Source: Bdellovibrio svalbardensis
Lineage (GTDB): Bacteria > Bdellovibrionota > Bdellovibrionia > Bdellovibrionales > Bdellovibrionaceae
Reading direction: 5' to 3'
Length of the DNA stretch: 64,000 nt
Assembly: GCF_029531655.1 (NCBI RefSeq)
Contig: NZ_JANRMI010000001.1
Coordinates: forward strand, 496,001 to 560,000
Made by a program: the position numbers and the translations under genes
In this document: positions 35,372 to 44,219 of the stretch, piece by piece
Numbering within the stretch: position 1 is the first letter of the stretch
How the letters are laid out: each line of letters begins with the position of its first letter
Notes under the pieces: model-generated
The model's input: only the letters and a program-made list of their open reading frames with translations
Told to the model about the DNA's origin: nothing
Database searches by the model: none

Positions 35372-36556
35372 ATGGAACAAGTAAGGTCTTTGCCTATTCC
35401 AGCTCGCGGAACGTTGTTGTCCGTTGAACAGGCTATGCAGCTCGCTATCAGCGAAGCCTATAAGGGTGGTCCTCGGGTCAGTCCGAATCCTCTCGTAGGC
35501 TCAGTAGTTCTGGATAGAGAGGGGAGATTCCTGGCTTGTGGCTATCATGAATTTTACGGTGGACCCCACGCGGAAGTGAATGCGCTAAAAAATCTATCTG
35601 ATGAAGAGCTCAAAGATGCTCATGTGATTGTGACCTTGGAACCTTGTGCCCATGAGGGGAAAACTCCTTCGTGTGCGAAGATGATTGCCAAGCTTCCTGT
35701 TAAAAAGGTGACCTTCGGCTTGATCGATCCCAATCCTCTGGTCGCAGGGCAGGGAGCTGCAATTCTTCACAAAGTAGGAATCCAAGCCGACGTATTTACA
35801 AGTGCAGATAAAAAGCTCGAGCAGCAGATCAAGACTCAACTTGAAGAAGTCTGCGAGGCCTTCTTGTGGAACTTCCGCCAAAAGAAAGTTTTTGTCGCTT
35901 TGAAGATGGCGAGCAGCCTCGATGGACAAGTGGCATTGAAATCCGGCGAGAGTCAGTGGATCACCGGGCCTGAGTCACGTGAATTTGTTCATTATATTCG
36001 CTCTTGTTACGACGCCATTTTGGTCGGCAAAGGCACTATTGAATTCGACGATCCTTCTTTGAATATTCGTCATCCACAGATCGAGAAGAAAAATAAAGTC
36101 GTGGTCATTGATGGTGAAGCGGAGCTGTTGGCAAAGTTCCCAGATCTGAAATTGGCCCAAATTCATGATATGCAAGATGTCTTTTGGTGTGTGGCTGCTG
36201 ACTTGAAAGAGGAAGCACAGGCCAAAGTGGCGAAGATGTCGAAAGCACCTCAGATGGTTTTTGTGAAAACCAATGTTGGCGGTGATTTGGATCTTGAGGA
36301 TTTGTTAGCGCAACTTTATCAGCTGGGCTTGCGCTCGGTGCTGGTCGAAGGCGGTGCTATGACGGCAAGTTCATTTGTGGCCCAATGTTTGGTGAATAGA
36401 ATTTGGATGTTTCAGGCTCCCATCATCATGGGGTCCGGGGGCTCGCGCTCTTGGACGGAAACAGTTCGCATTGATCAGATGAAAAATAAAATTCAAATCA
36501 GAAATCCGCGCTATCAAACTTTCGGCGGTGATTTTATGATTACAGGGACTTTGTAG
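35372..36556 (+). CDS. ribD: Bifunctional riboflavin deaminase/reductase
   Basis: 394 residues. The N-terminal deaminase (about 15-160) has the zinc ligands H-A-E at 66-68 and P-C-A-H-E-G-K-T-P-S-C at 91-101. The C-terminal domain (about 165-394) is the NADPH reductase with M-A-S-S-L-D-G and L-V-E-G-G-A signatures. It converts the GTP-derived pyrimidine in two steps of riboflavin synthesis. AAGGAG precedes the ATG. The other rib genes are not nearby and no FMN riboswitch is evident. Confidence 0.95.
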   Translation: MEQVRSLPIPARGTLLSVEQAMQLAISEAYKGGPRVSPNPLVGSVVLDREGRFLACGYHEFYGGPHAEVNALKNLSDEELKDAHVIVTLEPCAHEGKTPSCAKMIAKLPVKKVTFGLIDPNPLVAGQGAAILHKVGIQADVFTSADKKLEQQIKTQLEEVCEAFLWNFRQKKVFVALKMASSLDGQVALKSGESQWITGPESREFVHYIRSCYDAILVGKGTIEFDDPSLNIRHPQIEKKNKVVVIDGEAELLAKFPDLKLAQIHDMQDVFWCVAADLKEEAQAKVAKMSKAPQMVFVKTNVGGDLDLEDLLAQLYQLGLRSVLVEGGAMTASSFVAQCLVNRIWMFQAPIIMGSGGSRSWTETVRIDQMKNKIQIRNPRYQTFGGDFMITGTL

Positions 36557-36570
36557 TAAGGAACTAGAAG

Positions 36571-36981
36571 ATGACTGACGAAACGATGAACGCAGGAAAC
36601 AACTCTGAAAACTCTCAACCCAAGTACCGCTGGGTCCGAGCTAGCGATGGAGCTTTGGCCGGAGTTTGTAAGGGCTTGGGGCAGGCCTTAGGTATTGAAA
36701 CGTGGATGCTTCGCGTTATATGGATTGTAGCTATTTTATGGTTCGGCACTGGAGTCCTCTTATATTTGATCTTGGCGGTATGTCTGCCACGCGTCGATAG
36801 ACTGGACCAAGCTCTAGATAGAAAGCTTCTGGGTGTGTGTGCTAGAATTGCTAAGAGATATCAGCTTGAGGTCGGTATCGTCAGAACAGCCGCTGTGTTG
36901 TTTTTGTTGGTGACCTTTGGAGCTGCGATCTTGGTTTATGGCCTTTGTTACTTCTTAGTACCCACGGCTGAAACCAGATAG
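36571..36981 (+). CDS. Membrane protein with two PspC-like domains
   Basis: 136 residues holding two PspC-type units in tandem: the first has R-A-S-D-G-A-L-A-G-V-C-K-G-L-G followed by a helix, the second R-K-L-L-G-V-C-A-R-I-A-K-R-Y followed by another helix. Each unit has a soluble motif and a membrane span, giving two anchors. PspC proteins respond to envelope stress, in E. coli via PspA; no pspA neighbour is seen. Fifteen bases after ribD. Confidence 0.85.
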   Translation: MTDETMNAGNNSENSQPKYRWVRASDGALAGVCKGLGQALGIETWMLRVIWIVAILWFGTGVLLYLILAVCLPRVDRLDQALDRKLLGVCARIAKRYQLEVGIVRTAAVLFLLVTFGAAILVYGLCYFLVPTAETR

Positions 36982-37019
36982 GTAAGTCGCTTTAATGGCG
37001 CAGGAGTATTTCACTATAT

Positions 37020-37442
37020 ATGGGTGATGACAGTAGTAGGTCGATCGTAAAATCCCTCAAAAAAGAATGGTCCCTTTTCCTCGAAGCCTTTCAAGGCGAG
37101 GAAAATTCTGAAACTGAGAAGTCTAATCAAAAATCAACAGATGCTTTTGATTTCTCTCAGGTTGAAGTCATGAACTTGGATAAGGTCCGCGAGATCACCA
37201 AGGGTCTGACTGAGGATCGTAAAAAGCTAAATCAAAAACTTGAAACATTATCCAAAGAGTTGGATCTGAACTCTGCGAAGCTTGAAAGCTTGCGCTTGGT
37301 TGGTGGCAATGAAGATGAAACCTATCAGCGTATTCAAGAGTTGAATGACTTAGGTCATGCAATGGCGGAAGCGATGGCGAAATTAGATAAAAAGCTGCGC
37401 GAAGCCCGTTCGAAAGAATTGGAAATTCAAGAAGAAGCTTAA
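37020..37442 (+). CDS. Coiled-coil protein of unknown function
   Basis: 140 residues, highly charged. From about 60 onward a heptad-rich region (K-K-L-N-Q-K-L-E-T-L, E-L-D-L-N-S-A-K-L-E-S-L) predicts a coiled coil; the first 50 residues are polar. No signal or membrane segment. The nearest ribosome binding site (GGAG) is 12 bases from the ATG, so the start is not firm. Last gene of the ribD group; an ordered hairpin follows. Confidence 0.75.
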   Translation: MGDDSSRSIVKSLKKEWSLFLEAFQGEENSETEKSNQKSTDAFDFSQVEVMNLDKVREITKGLTEDRKKLNQKLETLSKELDLNSAKLESLRLVGGNEDETYQRIQELNDLGHAMAEAMAKLDKKLREARSKELEIQEEA

Positions 37443-37448
37443 TCCAAA

Positions 37449-37469
37449 GGACGGCCTTGGTCGCCGTCC
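37449..37469 (+). terminator. Hairpin after the coiled-coil gene
   Basis: Stem GGACGGC/GCCGTCC with a CTTGGTC loop, between convergent genes, seven bases after the stop codon. It lacks a good T-run, so it may be a weak terminator. Confidence 0.5.
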
Positions 37470-37481
37470 CATCTTAGATAT

Positions 37482-38039
37482 CTATTTAATAAAGAAAAAA
37501 CTGATAAAGGCAGTCAGACCCACAAGGCCTGAGCCAGCACCCATGTAGAAGAAGAACTTCTTGCGGGTCAAGACACCGATCGCGATCACGGCGATGGCAA
37601 CTTGGAAGAATGTCACAGCCATCGCAAGGCGTTCATGCCAATGCAGGAACTTCTCGCTGGCTTCTTCTTTCTCTTTCGCAGTTTCCTGGATGTGTTCTTG
37701 TTCTTGTTTGTACTTTTCGATCTTCTCTTGAATCTTGGCGATTTTTTCTTCGCCTTGGTTGGTATTCATTTCCAAGCGGAACTCTTGCAAAGCGCTTTTG
37801 ATTCCTTTGGCTTGATAGTAAGACCACTGATCCGAAGATTTGATTTGTTCGATCATGGCTTCGTTTGAATAGTGACCGGCAAGCAAAGCGCAGATCGCCG
37901 CAAAAACCGCGAGGATGGCGGAAAGAACTGCACCCAAATTAATTAAGCTTGGGCCGCTTCCGCTGTGATGATCCTCATGCAAAGAAGCATGTTGAAGATG
38001 TTCTTGTGTTTGCTCGAGGGGAACTTCAATTTCGTCCAT
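37482..38039 (-). CDS. DUF4337 membrane protein
   Basis: 185 residues. A His-rich N-terminus (H-E-D-H-H), a membrane helix near 35-55, the family motif S-D-Q-W-S-Y-Y-Q-A-K near 68-77, a charged coiled coil (K-I-A-K-I-Q-E-K-I-E-K-Y) and two C-terminal helices. This matches the DUF4337 pattern, whose function is unknown. Monocistronic, convergent with the coiled-coil gene. Confidence 0.85.
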   Translation of the reverse strand: MDEIEVPLEQTQEHLQHASLHEDHHSGSGPSLINLGAVLSAILAVFAAICALLAGHYSNEAMIEQIKSSDQWSYYQAKGIKSALQEFRLEMNTNQGEEKIAKIQEKIEKYKQEQEHIQETAKEKEEASEKFLHWHERLAMAVTFFQVAIAVIAIGVLTRKKFFFYMGAGSGLVGLTAFISFFFIK

Positions 38040-38078
38040 AAAACCCTATTAACTCAGTTAAGTGAAAAGTATGCTTAT

Positions 38079-38873
38079 TTAACTTTTGTTAATATCACGT
38101 TTTTGGAACTCTTTCCACTCTCTTAGTTTGCGCGTGGCTTGTTGCAGAACGGTTTCCAGGATCACCAACTCTTTTTTGGTCGGGGTGTTTTGCAGAAGCA
38201 TACGACGAAGTACCGTGAAGGCATTGATCTTCTTTTGCTTGGTCAAATCAAAACCCATTTCCTCGAGCCAGGTTTTCAAGGTCTGTTCGGGATTGATCCC
38301 TTCAATACCTTGAGGTGCACGACGTTCATCTCCTCCGTCTAAAGTGGTGCGGCTTCCGCCCCAAGCTCGACGTAAAGAGAACATTCCCAGTAAGGTGGCT
38401 TGCGCCAAGTTTAAGCTCCAGTTTTCACCCCAAGTGGGAAGGCAGGCGCAGAAGTTTGCGTGCTCAAGATCTTCACCTGAAAGACCCCAGTCCTCGGGAC
38501 CGAAAACCAAGTGCAAAAGATAAGGGGTTTCGCTGGAGTGTTGAAATTGGGGAGCATGATCTTTGATGTCAGCAAGAACTTCATCAATATCCCGAACCTG
38601 CCGGCCTTTGCCATCACGAGCGGTGAAGCAGATTTTGATGCTCTCGGGTTCTTTCTCTAGAAAATCGTCCCAACTTTTGTAGGTGGTTCTATTCTGTAAA
38701 CCCGTCTGCCCGGTAGCCGCTGTTTGTTGAGCTTCGTAAGTGATCTCGCATTGAGGATCAATCAGAATGAGCTTGTCCACCCCCATGTTGCTCATGGCTC
38801 TGGAGGTTGCACCGATATTTCGTTCATAGATTGTGCGCACTAAAACAATGCGCACTTCAAAGGGACGTTTCAT
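38079..38873 (-). CDS. SpoU/TrmJ-like RNA methyltransferase
   Basis: 264 residues with the trefoil-knot (SPOUT) signatures: the N-terminal N-I-G-A-T-S-R-A-M (motif 1, Asn and Arg about 20-27), L-V-F-G-P-E-D-W-G-L near 143-152 and the S-L-N-L-A-Q-A motif near 172-178. This is the order in TrmJ, which methylates the 2'-O of tRNA position 32. Substrate assignment is by resemblance only. It begins immediately after the aromatic hydroxylase stop (no intervening base), as third gene of the operon. Confidence 0.88.
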   Translation of the reverse strand: MKRPFEVRIVLVRTIYERNIGATSRAMSNMGVDKLILIDPQCEITYEAQQTAATGQTGLQNRTTYKSWDDFLEKEPESIKICFTARDGKGRQVRDIDEVLADIKDHAPQFQHSSETPYLLHLVFGPEDWGLSGEDLEHANFCACLPTWGENWSLNLAQATLLGMFSLRRAWGGSRTTLDGGDERRAPQGIEGINPEQTLKTWLEEMGFDLTKQKKINAFTVLRRMLLQNTPTKKELVILETVLQQATRKLREWKEFQKRDINKS

Positions 38874-40613
38874 TTACAGAGTTCCTGCTAGGGCAAGTCC
38901 ATCTTGGATTAAGTTTTTGGTTTTTTCGTCTTTGCCTGCCAAAGCTTGAAGATCCTTCTCAAGTTTTGTTTTCAAAACGGCTTGCGGTGCGCGTGCATTC
39001 AAAAGTTCAATGGCTTCCAGGCGAAGCAGCCAGTCTTCTTTGAAATCGTGATCGTGAGTTGTCAGCAAGGCAGAAAGTTTTTCTTCCAAAGCTGCACCCA
39101 TTACTTTGTTTTCACGAAGTTCCCGCAAGTTTCCGTACTGGCGTTGCAATTTCAATTCTTGCTCGGTGTATATAGGAGCAGGAACACGTTTTGCCACAAA
39201 GTCATCAACTTCACCGTAAGCTTCACGATCTGCAGCGCCACCGAAAACAGAAGTCACTGAAGATCCCACAGCCATATCGAAAGTACCCCATTCGGGCGCA
39301 AATAAAATGCGGCCTTGGAATTCGGCTTTAGCGTTTTTCAAAGACAGCAACAAAGTTTTGCCATCGCGAGTGAGAAGATCTTGAACGTCACCAGTCACAA
39401 CAACCCCAGAATTAAATTCTAGTTTCGTTGTTTTTCCCTGAGTCACATTCAAAGAATCCCACTCGGCAGAAGTCAAAGTCGACGGGCAGCGGCCCGGGAA
39501 AGCTTTGAGAAAGCCAACCGGAGTTCCAAAGCCGTGGGCGTGATACTGTTGCCCGTGCCCGGGAAGTTGCTTGTCTTGATAGTTCAACTGCGAAGGACCT
39601 TGCAGGCGCAAATAAGCCACTTCATTGTTCGCAGTGATCGCTTCAACAATTTGTCCCGAAATCTGAATTCCAGAATTAAGTTCGGCGGTATTCACGGATT
39701 GGGCCTCGATGGCTTTATTCAAACCGGCAAGTCCGCCAATTCGGAAAGCCATTTGTTTGGCCATGTCTTCAAGAACGCTCGTCAAAGATTTAAAATCTGA
39801 GGCGACGAACAACTGAGGCTGAGGCTCGGTGATATCATAACCCATCTTGATGCATTCCACAGACAACGGAATTTTCTTAACTTTGTCGTTCAAGCACCAT
39901 TTCGCTTCGCCAACACTTGAAAGAAGTCCGGCGCCGAAAATTTTTGGATTCTTTAAGTCACCAATCAATCCATACTCAGCGGTCCACCAATTCATGCGGC
40001 CCAACTCTGTTGCTTCTGAGATGTGTTGAATGCTTTTGCTGACTTGCTCCAGTTTGTCTTCAGAAGCTTTGATGTCTTCTTTGGTCGAGCTGGGATTTTC
40101 TTTGATATCGGAAAGCTCACGAATTGCTTCGTAAAGATTAAGATCTTCTTTGCTGATGATCGCCTTCTTCGCAACCTGTGCATACTGGCGAAGGTATTCG
40201 GCGAATTCAGGATGAATCAAAATTGGCGCATGTCCCGCCGCCTCGTGAACGATATCAGGAGCCGGAGTGTAAAGAAGATGATCCAGAGTTCGCATGTCAG
40301 AAGCGATCGGAAGAACACCCAAAGACTGAAGCTCCATGAAGGCTGCTGGTGGAATGAAACCGCTTACTGGGTAAGCGCGCCAGCCAAATTCTTGAAGTTT
40401 TTTGCTGATATCATCAATGCGCGGGATGCGTTCGACATCAATGCCCGTTTTCACAAGGCCATCTAAGTAGCACTCGTGAGCATGGACCGCGAGGAAGGCA
40501 CGCAACTGGCGCAAAACATAGCGCCAGACCGCCTGATCAATCGGAGTGTATTTTTCGTAGTGTTGTTCTACGACGTATTTTCTTAAGTGCGGGGGTAGAA
40601 AGTCAGTCTCCAT
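38874..40613 (-). CDS. phhA: Aromatic amino acid hydroxylase with long C-terminal extension
   Basis: 579 residues, about twice the length of typical bacterial phenylalanine hydroxylases. The catalytic domain occupies roughly 1-300: iron ligands H123 and H128 in H-E-A-A-G-H-A-P and E213 in W-T-A-E-Y-G-L-I-G are present, with no N-terminal ACT domain. Residues from about 300 to the end are an unrecognised region. It oxidises phenylalanine (possibly tyrosine or tryptophan) using pterin and oxygen. It lies between hldD and the TrmJ-like gene on the same strand, twelve bases after hldD. Confidence 0.9.
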   Translation of the reverse strand: METDFLPPHLRKYVVEQHYEKYTPIDQAVWRYVLRQLRAFLAVHAHECYLDGLVKTGIDVERIPRIDDISKKLQEFGWRAYPVSGFIPPAAFMELQSLGVLPIASDMRTLDHLLYTPAPDIVHEAAGHAPILIHPEFAEYLRQYAQVAKKAIISKEDLNLYEAIRELSDIKENPSSTKEDIKASEDKLEQVSKSIQHISEATELGRMNWWTAEYGLIGDLKNPKIFGAGLLSSVGEAKWCLNDKVKKIPLSVECIKMGYDITEPQPQLFVASDFKSLTSVLEDMAKQMAFRIGGLAGLNKAIEAQSVNTAELNSGIQISGQIVEAITANNEVAYLRLQGPSQLNYQDKQLPGHGQQYHAHGFGTPVGFLKAFPGRCPSTLTSAEWDSLNVTQGKTTKLEFNSGVVVTGDVQDLLTRDGKTLLLSLKNAKAEFQGRILFAPEWGTFDMAVGSSVTSVFGGAADREAYGEVDDFVAKRVPAPIYTEQELKLQRQYGNLRELRENKVMGAALEEKLSALLTTHDHDFKEDWLLRLEAIELLNARAPQAVLKTKLEKDLQALAGKDEKTKNLIQDGLALAGTL

Positions 40614-40625
40614 AATTAGTGCTCC

Positions 40626-41594
40626 CTAAAGGGATGGATCCTCTTTTGAGAGATAATTTTGAACATAATCTGGAACTGCTTTTTCCAAAGGCCATTTTGC
40701 CGGACTCATGCCTGCGCCCAACCATTTGTCGGTCTTTGCTTCGGTGTAGTACTGATACTGACCACGAATGTTTTCCGGCATTTCCAGCCAATTGATCTTA
40801 GTTTCTTTGCCCATGGCTTTGAAAGTGGCATTGGCCAAATCCAACCAAGTGCGTGGCTTTCCGAAGCCCATGTTGTAGACGCCATTTTTTGGTTTCTTTT
40901 CCATGAGCTCAGCCATCCAGCCAGTGACATCTTTGACGTAAACGAAGTCACGCATGAATTCGCCGTCTTTGTATTTTGGATTTGCTGATTTGAACAAGCC
41001 CAACGCACCAGATTCTTTGATCTGATTGTAGGCCTTGAAGACGACGCTCGCCATGGCTTCTTTTTTGTGTTCATTGGGACCGAACACGTTGAAGAACTTC
41101 AAGCCATACCAGTTTGGAGGAGTTTGCGTTTGCTTCAAAGCCCAACGATCGAAAAGAACTTTTGAATCACCGTAAAGGTTTAATGGCTTGAGCAATTCTG
41201 GATCGGTTGTGTCATCAAAGCCTAATTCGCCGGCACCATAAGTGGCAGCGCTGGAAGCATAGATCATCGATTTTTGGTGTTTTGTACACCATTCAAAGAT
41301 TCGCTGTGTGTAGTAAGTGTTGTTCTCCCACAGAAACTCTTTGTTTGTTTCGGTCGTGGAAGAGCAGGCGCCCATGTGAATAATCCAAGTCACTTTGGAC
41401 TTTGCTTCTTCGCTTTCGAGGAAGGGCCAAAGTTCATCTTTAAGAAGGAATTTAGAGTATTGGCGTTTCTTCAAGAGATCGCGCTCTTGCAAAGAAACCG
41501 AGTCCACAGCCACGATGTCGGTCACCCCTTTTTGGTTGAGTTCCCAGACCATCACACTTCCAATAAAACCATTCGCGCCAGTTACAATAATCAT
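40626..41594 (-). CDS. hldD: ADP-glyceromanno-heptose 6-epimerase
   Basis: 322 residues of the extended SDR family. NAD loop T-G-A-N-G-F-I-G at 5-12, catalytic Y141-x3-K145 in L-Y-G-D-S-K, plus the substrate-binding F-N-V-F-G-P-N segment near 168. It converts ADP-D-glycero- to ADP-L-glycero-manno-heptose for LPS inner core. First gene of an operon with the aromatic hydroxylase; a G9 tract lies about 20 bases upstream of its start. Confidence 0.93.
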   Translation of the reverse strand: MIIVTGANGFIGSVMVWELNQKGVTDIVAVDSVSLQERDLLKKRQYSKFLLKDELWPFLESEEAKSKVTWIIHMGACSSTTETNKEFLWENNTYYTQRIFEWCTKHQKSMIYASSAATYGAGELGFDDTTDPELLKPLNLYGDSKVLFDRWALKQTQTPPNWYGLKFFNVFGPNEHKKEAMASVVFKAYNQIKESGALGLFKSANPKYKDGEFMRDFVYVKDVTGWMAELMEKKPKNGVYNMGFGKPRTWLDLANATFKAMGKETKINWLEMPENIRGQYQYYTEAKTDKWLGAGMSPAKWPLEKAVPDYVQNYLSKEDPSL

Positions 41595-41614
41595 AGTGGA
41601 TTCACCCTATTACA

Positions 41615-41623
41615 GGGGGGGGG
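41615..41623 (+). repeat. G9 homopolymer tract upstream of hldD
   Basis: Nine consecutive G on the plus strand (C on the coding strand of hldD), 21-29 bases before the hldD ATG, in the divergent space towards the S41 protease. Tracts of this length are slippage-prone in other bacteria. Confidence 0.7.
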
Positions 41624-41738
41624 ATTTCTCAAGAAATAAGCCCTGTGGAAGCTCTGTCCAAACCTGCATTTTCTTCACGAAACCCCTGTCTAGACCGAAC
41701 CAATTCGAGCTGGGGCGGTACGGCCCTTGCTCTCCCAC

Positions 41739-41753
41739 TGACAGAAGCTGTCA
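41739..41753. promoter_or_regulatory. TGACAG/CTGTCA palindrome upstream of the S41 protease
   Basis: TGACAG-AAG-CTGTCA, six-base arms around three bases, 33 bases before the GTG start of the protease gene. Could be an operator or a leader hairpin. No known regulator matched. Confidence 0.3.
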
Positions 41754-41785
41754 CAGTCGGTGTGTCAGATATTGGGAGGCAATGG

Positions 41786-43348
41786 GTGTTACGCTCGCCG
41801 CGATTGACCATCATTTCATTGTTAATTTTCACCATGGGGATCAGCCTTTCGTTGTCGCGTGTAAAAAGCGACTCTTCCAAGGTCAAATCAGTGGACGCCT
41901 ACTGGGCCGAGTCGGGGCTCGGTCCAGCGGCCTTGGAAGACCTTCTTCAAGATAATATCTGCGGCAGTTCTGAACGCTATTTCTTGGCTTGTGCCAGTTC
42001 TATTCTCAATATCGCCAACCGTTTTAATATGACTTTGACCACAGAGGGCAAACTGGTTCCTGTGGACGTGAACATGTCAGCGGACATGAGCTCTGAAAAA
42101 ATGCAGCTCGAAAGTTGGAAGCAATTCTTCAACAACAATACGGCGGCAGCCATGAAGCTTTCCTTCCTGAATGTTTGGAAACTTCTTAAGACAAAATATA
42201 TTTCTGAAAAACAAGAATCCATGATGGTCGGTTTGGGGCTGAATGGTTTCATCTCTGTCTTCCGTGACCCTCACACTTATTTGATTCCGGTTGCGATGTT
42301 CAAAGAGGTGGTTTCCAAGGCCGACAACCAAACGACTTCCTTGGGAATCACTTTGGGGAGAGCCAACGGTCAGTATGTGGTGCGTAAAGTGATGGAAGGC
42401 AGCCCTGCGAAACTTCAAGGAGTTGAAAAAGGGGATGTTCTTGTGGAAATCAACGGGCAGAAGGTTCGTGGATTGATGCAGGGGCGTGTTTCTGAGCTTC
42501 TCAAAGGGGATGTCGGTGCCACTTCGGTGATCAGCGTTCTTCGTAACGGCGAGAAAAAGAAGTTCAAAATGGTTCGTGTTGAAATCACCGTAGCCACGGT
42601 ATCCACACGAGTGATTGACGGCATTAAACCGATCGGTGTGATCGGTATTAATAAATTTGCCAAAGGTGTCTGTGAAAAAACCAAAGAAGCTATCGGCATG
42701 GTTAAGAAAGCTGATGTTCGAGGTTTGTTGTTAGATCTTCGAGACAATCCCGGTGGACAAATGGAAGAAGCTGCCTGTGTGGCGAGCCTCTTTGTCGGTG
42801 CGGATAAAAAGATTTTTGAATTGCGTTACTTGGATCCGGGTAAGAAATCTGAGCAGTACTATGGCGGAGAAGAAAAAATCTTTGATCGTCCGGTTGCGGT
42901 TTTGATGAATGCAGGATCCGCCAGTGCGGCAGAAATCGTGGCGGGGGCTTTGCGTGACTTGAATCGTGCGGTCTTGGTGGGGGAACGTACTTTTGGCAAG
43001 GGCTCGTTCCAAGAAGGTGAGCTATGGACTCAAAACAAACAGATCGCTTTGTTTGAAACCAAAGGATTCTATTATCTTCCCTCAGGACGTTCGCCGCAAA
43101 TGAAGGGCTTGTCTCCGGATGTGGCAGTGAATTTTGATAAGATTGCTGTGGGTCGGGAGGAAGATCAGTTTATGAATCCTCTGCGTGCTCCAGAGAGACA
43201 AGTGAAGGCTTTGGCTGCTTCAATTTCGACCAAAGATTGTTTGGAAATGGAAGACGCTCATTTTTCAGAAGATATTCAACTTACCAAGGCTCGCCAGGTT
43301 TTATTCTGTACGAAAACAGTTGGAAAAACAGTGGCAGGGGTGAACTAA
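41786..43348 (+). CDS. S41 family carboxy-terminal processing protease
   Basis: 520 residues with an N-terminal anchor at about 7-24, so it acts in the periplasm. A PDZ domain lies near 190-280, followed by the protease domain with L-D-L-R-D-N-P-G-G, the catalytic N-A-G-S-A-S-A-A-E-I-V serine and the R-T-F-G-K-G-S lysine. The GTG at 41786 is chosen because GGGAGG stands seven bases before it; the upstream in-frame ATG yields a peptide that is not signal-like. These enzymes trim C-termini of periplasmic or outer-membrane proteins. The esterase gene follows after one base. Confidence 0.93.
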   Translation: MLRSPRLTIISLLIFTMGISLSLSRVKSDSSKVKSVDAYWAESGLGPAALEDLLQDNICGSSERYFLACASSILNIANRFNMTLTTEGKLVPVDVNMSADMSSEKMQLESWKQFFNNNTAAAMKLSFLNVWKLLKTKYISEKQESMMVGLGLNGFISVFRDPHTYLIPVAMFKEVVSKADNQTTSLGITLGRANGQYVVRKVMEGSPAKLQGVEKGDVLVEINGQKVRGLMQGRVSELLKGDVGATSVISVLRNGEKKKFKMVRVEITVATVSTRVIDGIKPIGVIGINKFAKGVCEKTKEAIGMVKKADVRGLLLDLRDNPGGQMEEAACVASLFVGADKKIFELRYLDPGKKSEQYYGGEEKIFDRPVAVLMNAGSASAAEIVAGALRDLNRAVLVGERTFGKGSFQEGELWTQNKQIALFETKGFYYLPSGRSPQMKGLSPDVAVNFDKIAVGREEDQFMNPLRAPERQVKALAASISTKDCLEMEDAHFSEDIQLTKARQVLFCTKTVGKTVAGVN

Positions 43349-43349
43349 A

Positions 43350-43994
43350 ATGATCAGTACTGAGCTCTTTAAACATAAATTTATCGCCGCAAAGAAAAAG
43401 TCCGACTTCTTGATGATTGTATTGCATGGTCGCGGCGACAGCATTCGTCCTTTCTATTCATTCGACGAAGAATTGAATATTCCAGAAATGAACTATCTGC
43501 TTTTGAATGCACCCAGAAAGTTTCTGGATGGTTATACTTGGTACGGGGAGCCTCCTTATCAAGCTCAAGGAGTGATGAAAATCCGCGAAAAGCTTTTTGA
43601 TCTTTTGAATGACCTGGAAAATCAAGGTTGGAAGAGCGAAAACATCTTCCTTTTTGGATTTTCACAGGGCTGCTTAATCAGCGCGGATATCGGATTGAAC
43701 TATCCTAGAAAACTAGGTGGGGTCGTTGGTATCAGTGGCTACTTCAATTTTTATCCTCGTTGGAAAAACAATCTGTCTTCAGATGCGAAACGAACGCCAT
43801 GGTTGTTTACCCATGGACACCAGGACGATATTCTTCCCTTGGAAGAGACGAAGTATGGCGTTGATAAGTTGAAGACAGCCGGTCTGAAGGTCGAATGGGT
43901 CGAGATGGATAAGGATCATACTCTGAAAGATGAAGAGTATCCGATCATACGCAAATGGGTCCGTGAGAAATTGACGGATTTGAGGAAAAATTAA
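43350..43994 (+). CDS. Phospholipase/carboxylesterase family hydrolase
   Basis: 214 residues, alpha/beta hydrolase of the PF02230 type. H-G-R-G-D near 27-31 is the oxyanion loop, G-F-S-Q-G-C near 108-113 carries the nucleophile Ser, H-G-H-Q-D-D near 151-156 the Asp, and D-H-T near 190 the His. No signal peptide, so cytoplasmic. It cleaves short acyl esters or lysophospholipids. Begins two bases after the protease stop, hence co-transcribed. Confidence 0.9.
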   Translation: MISTELFKHKFIAAKKKSDFLMIVLHGRGDSIRPFYSFDEELNIPEMNYLLLNAPRKFLDGYTWYGEPPYQAQGVMKIREKLFDLLNDLENQGWKSENIFLFGFSQGCLISADIGLNYPRKLGGVVGISGYFNFYPRWKNNLSSDAKRTPWLFTHGHQDDILPLEETKYGVDKLKTAGLKVEWVEMDKDHTLKDEEYPIIRKWVREKLTDLRKN

Positions 43995-44017
43995 ATTCCA
44001 GCGCACAGGGGCTGATA

Positions 44018-44049
44018 AAAAAAAGGGATGTATGACATCCCTTTTTTAT
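44018..44049 (+). terminator. Terminator of the protease-esterase operon
   Basis: AAAAAGGGATGT-ATG-ACATCCCTTTTTTATTTT: strong stem with A-rich and T-rich flanks, so it may work in both directions. Confidence 0.85.
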
Positions 44050-44219
44050 TTTTCGGAGCCTTTGCGATCTTCTGCTTTCGTATACTTCTTTAAATCGTAT
44101 CAAAATTAGAAAAGTAAACCCCGGGTTTAATTTTTTTAAGTTCATGATCGGCATCATGTAGCCATCTAAAGGACCTTCCGAAGAGTTGGCTGTAAACGCC
44201 ACAAACGAAGAGGTGCCAA

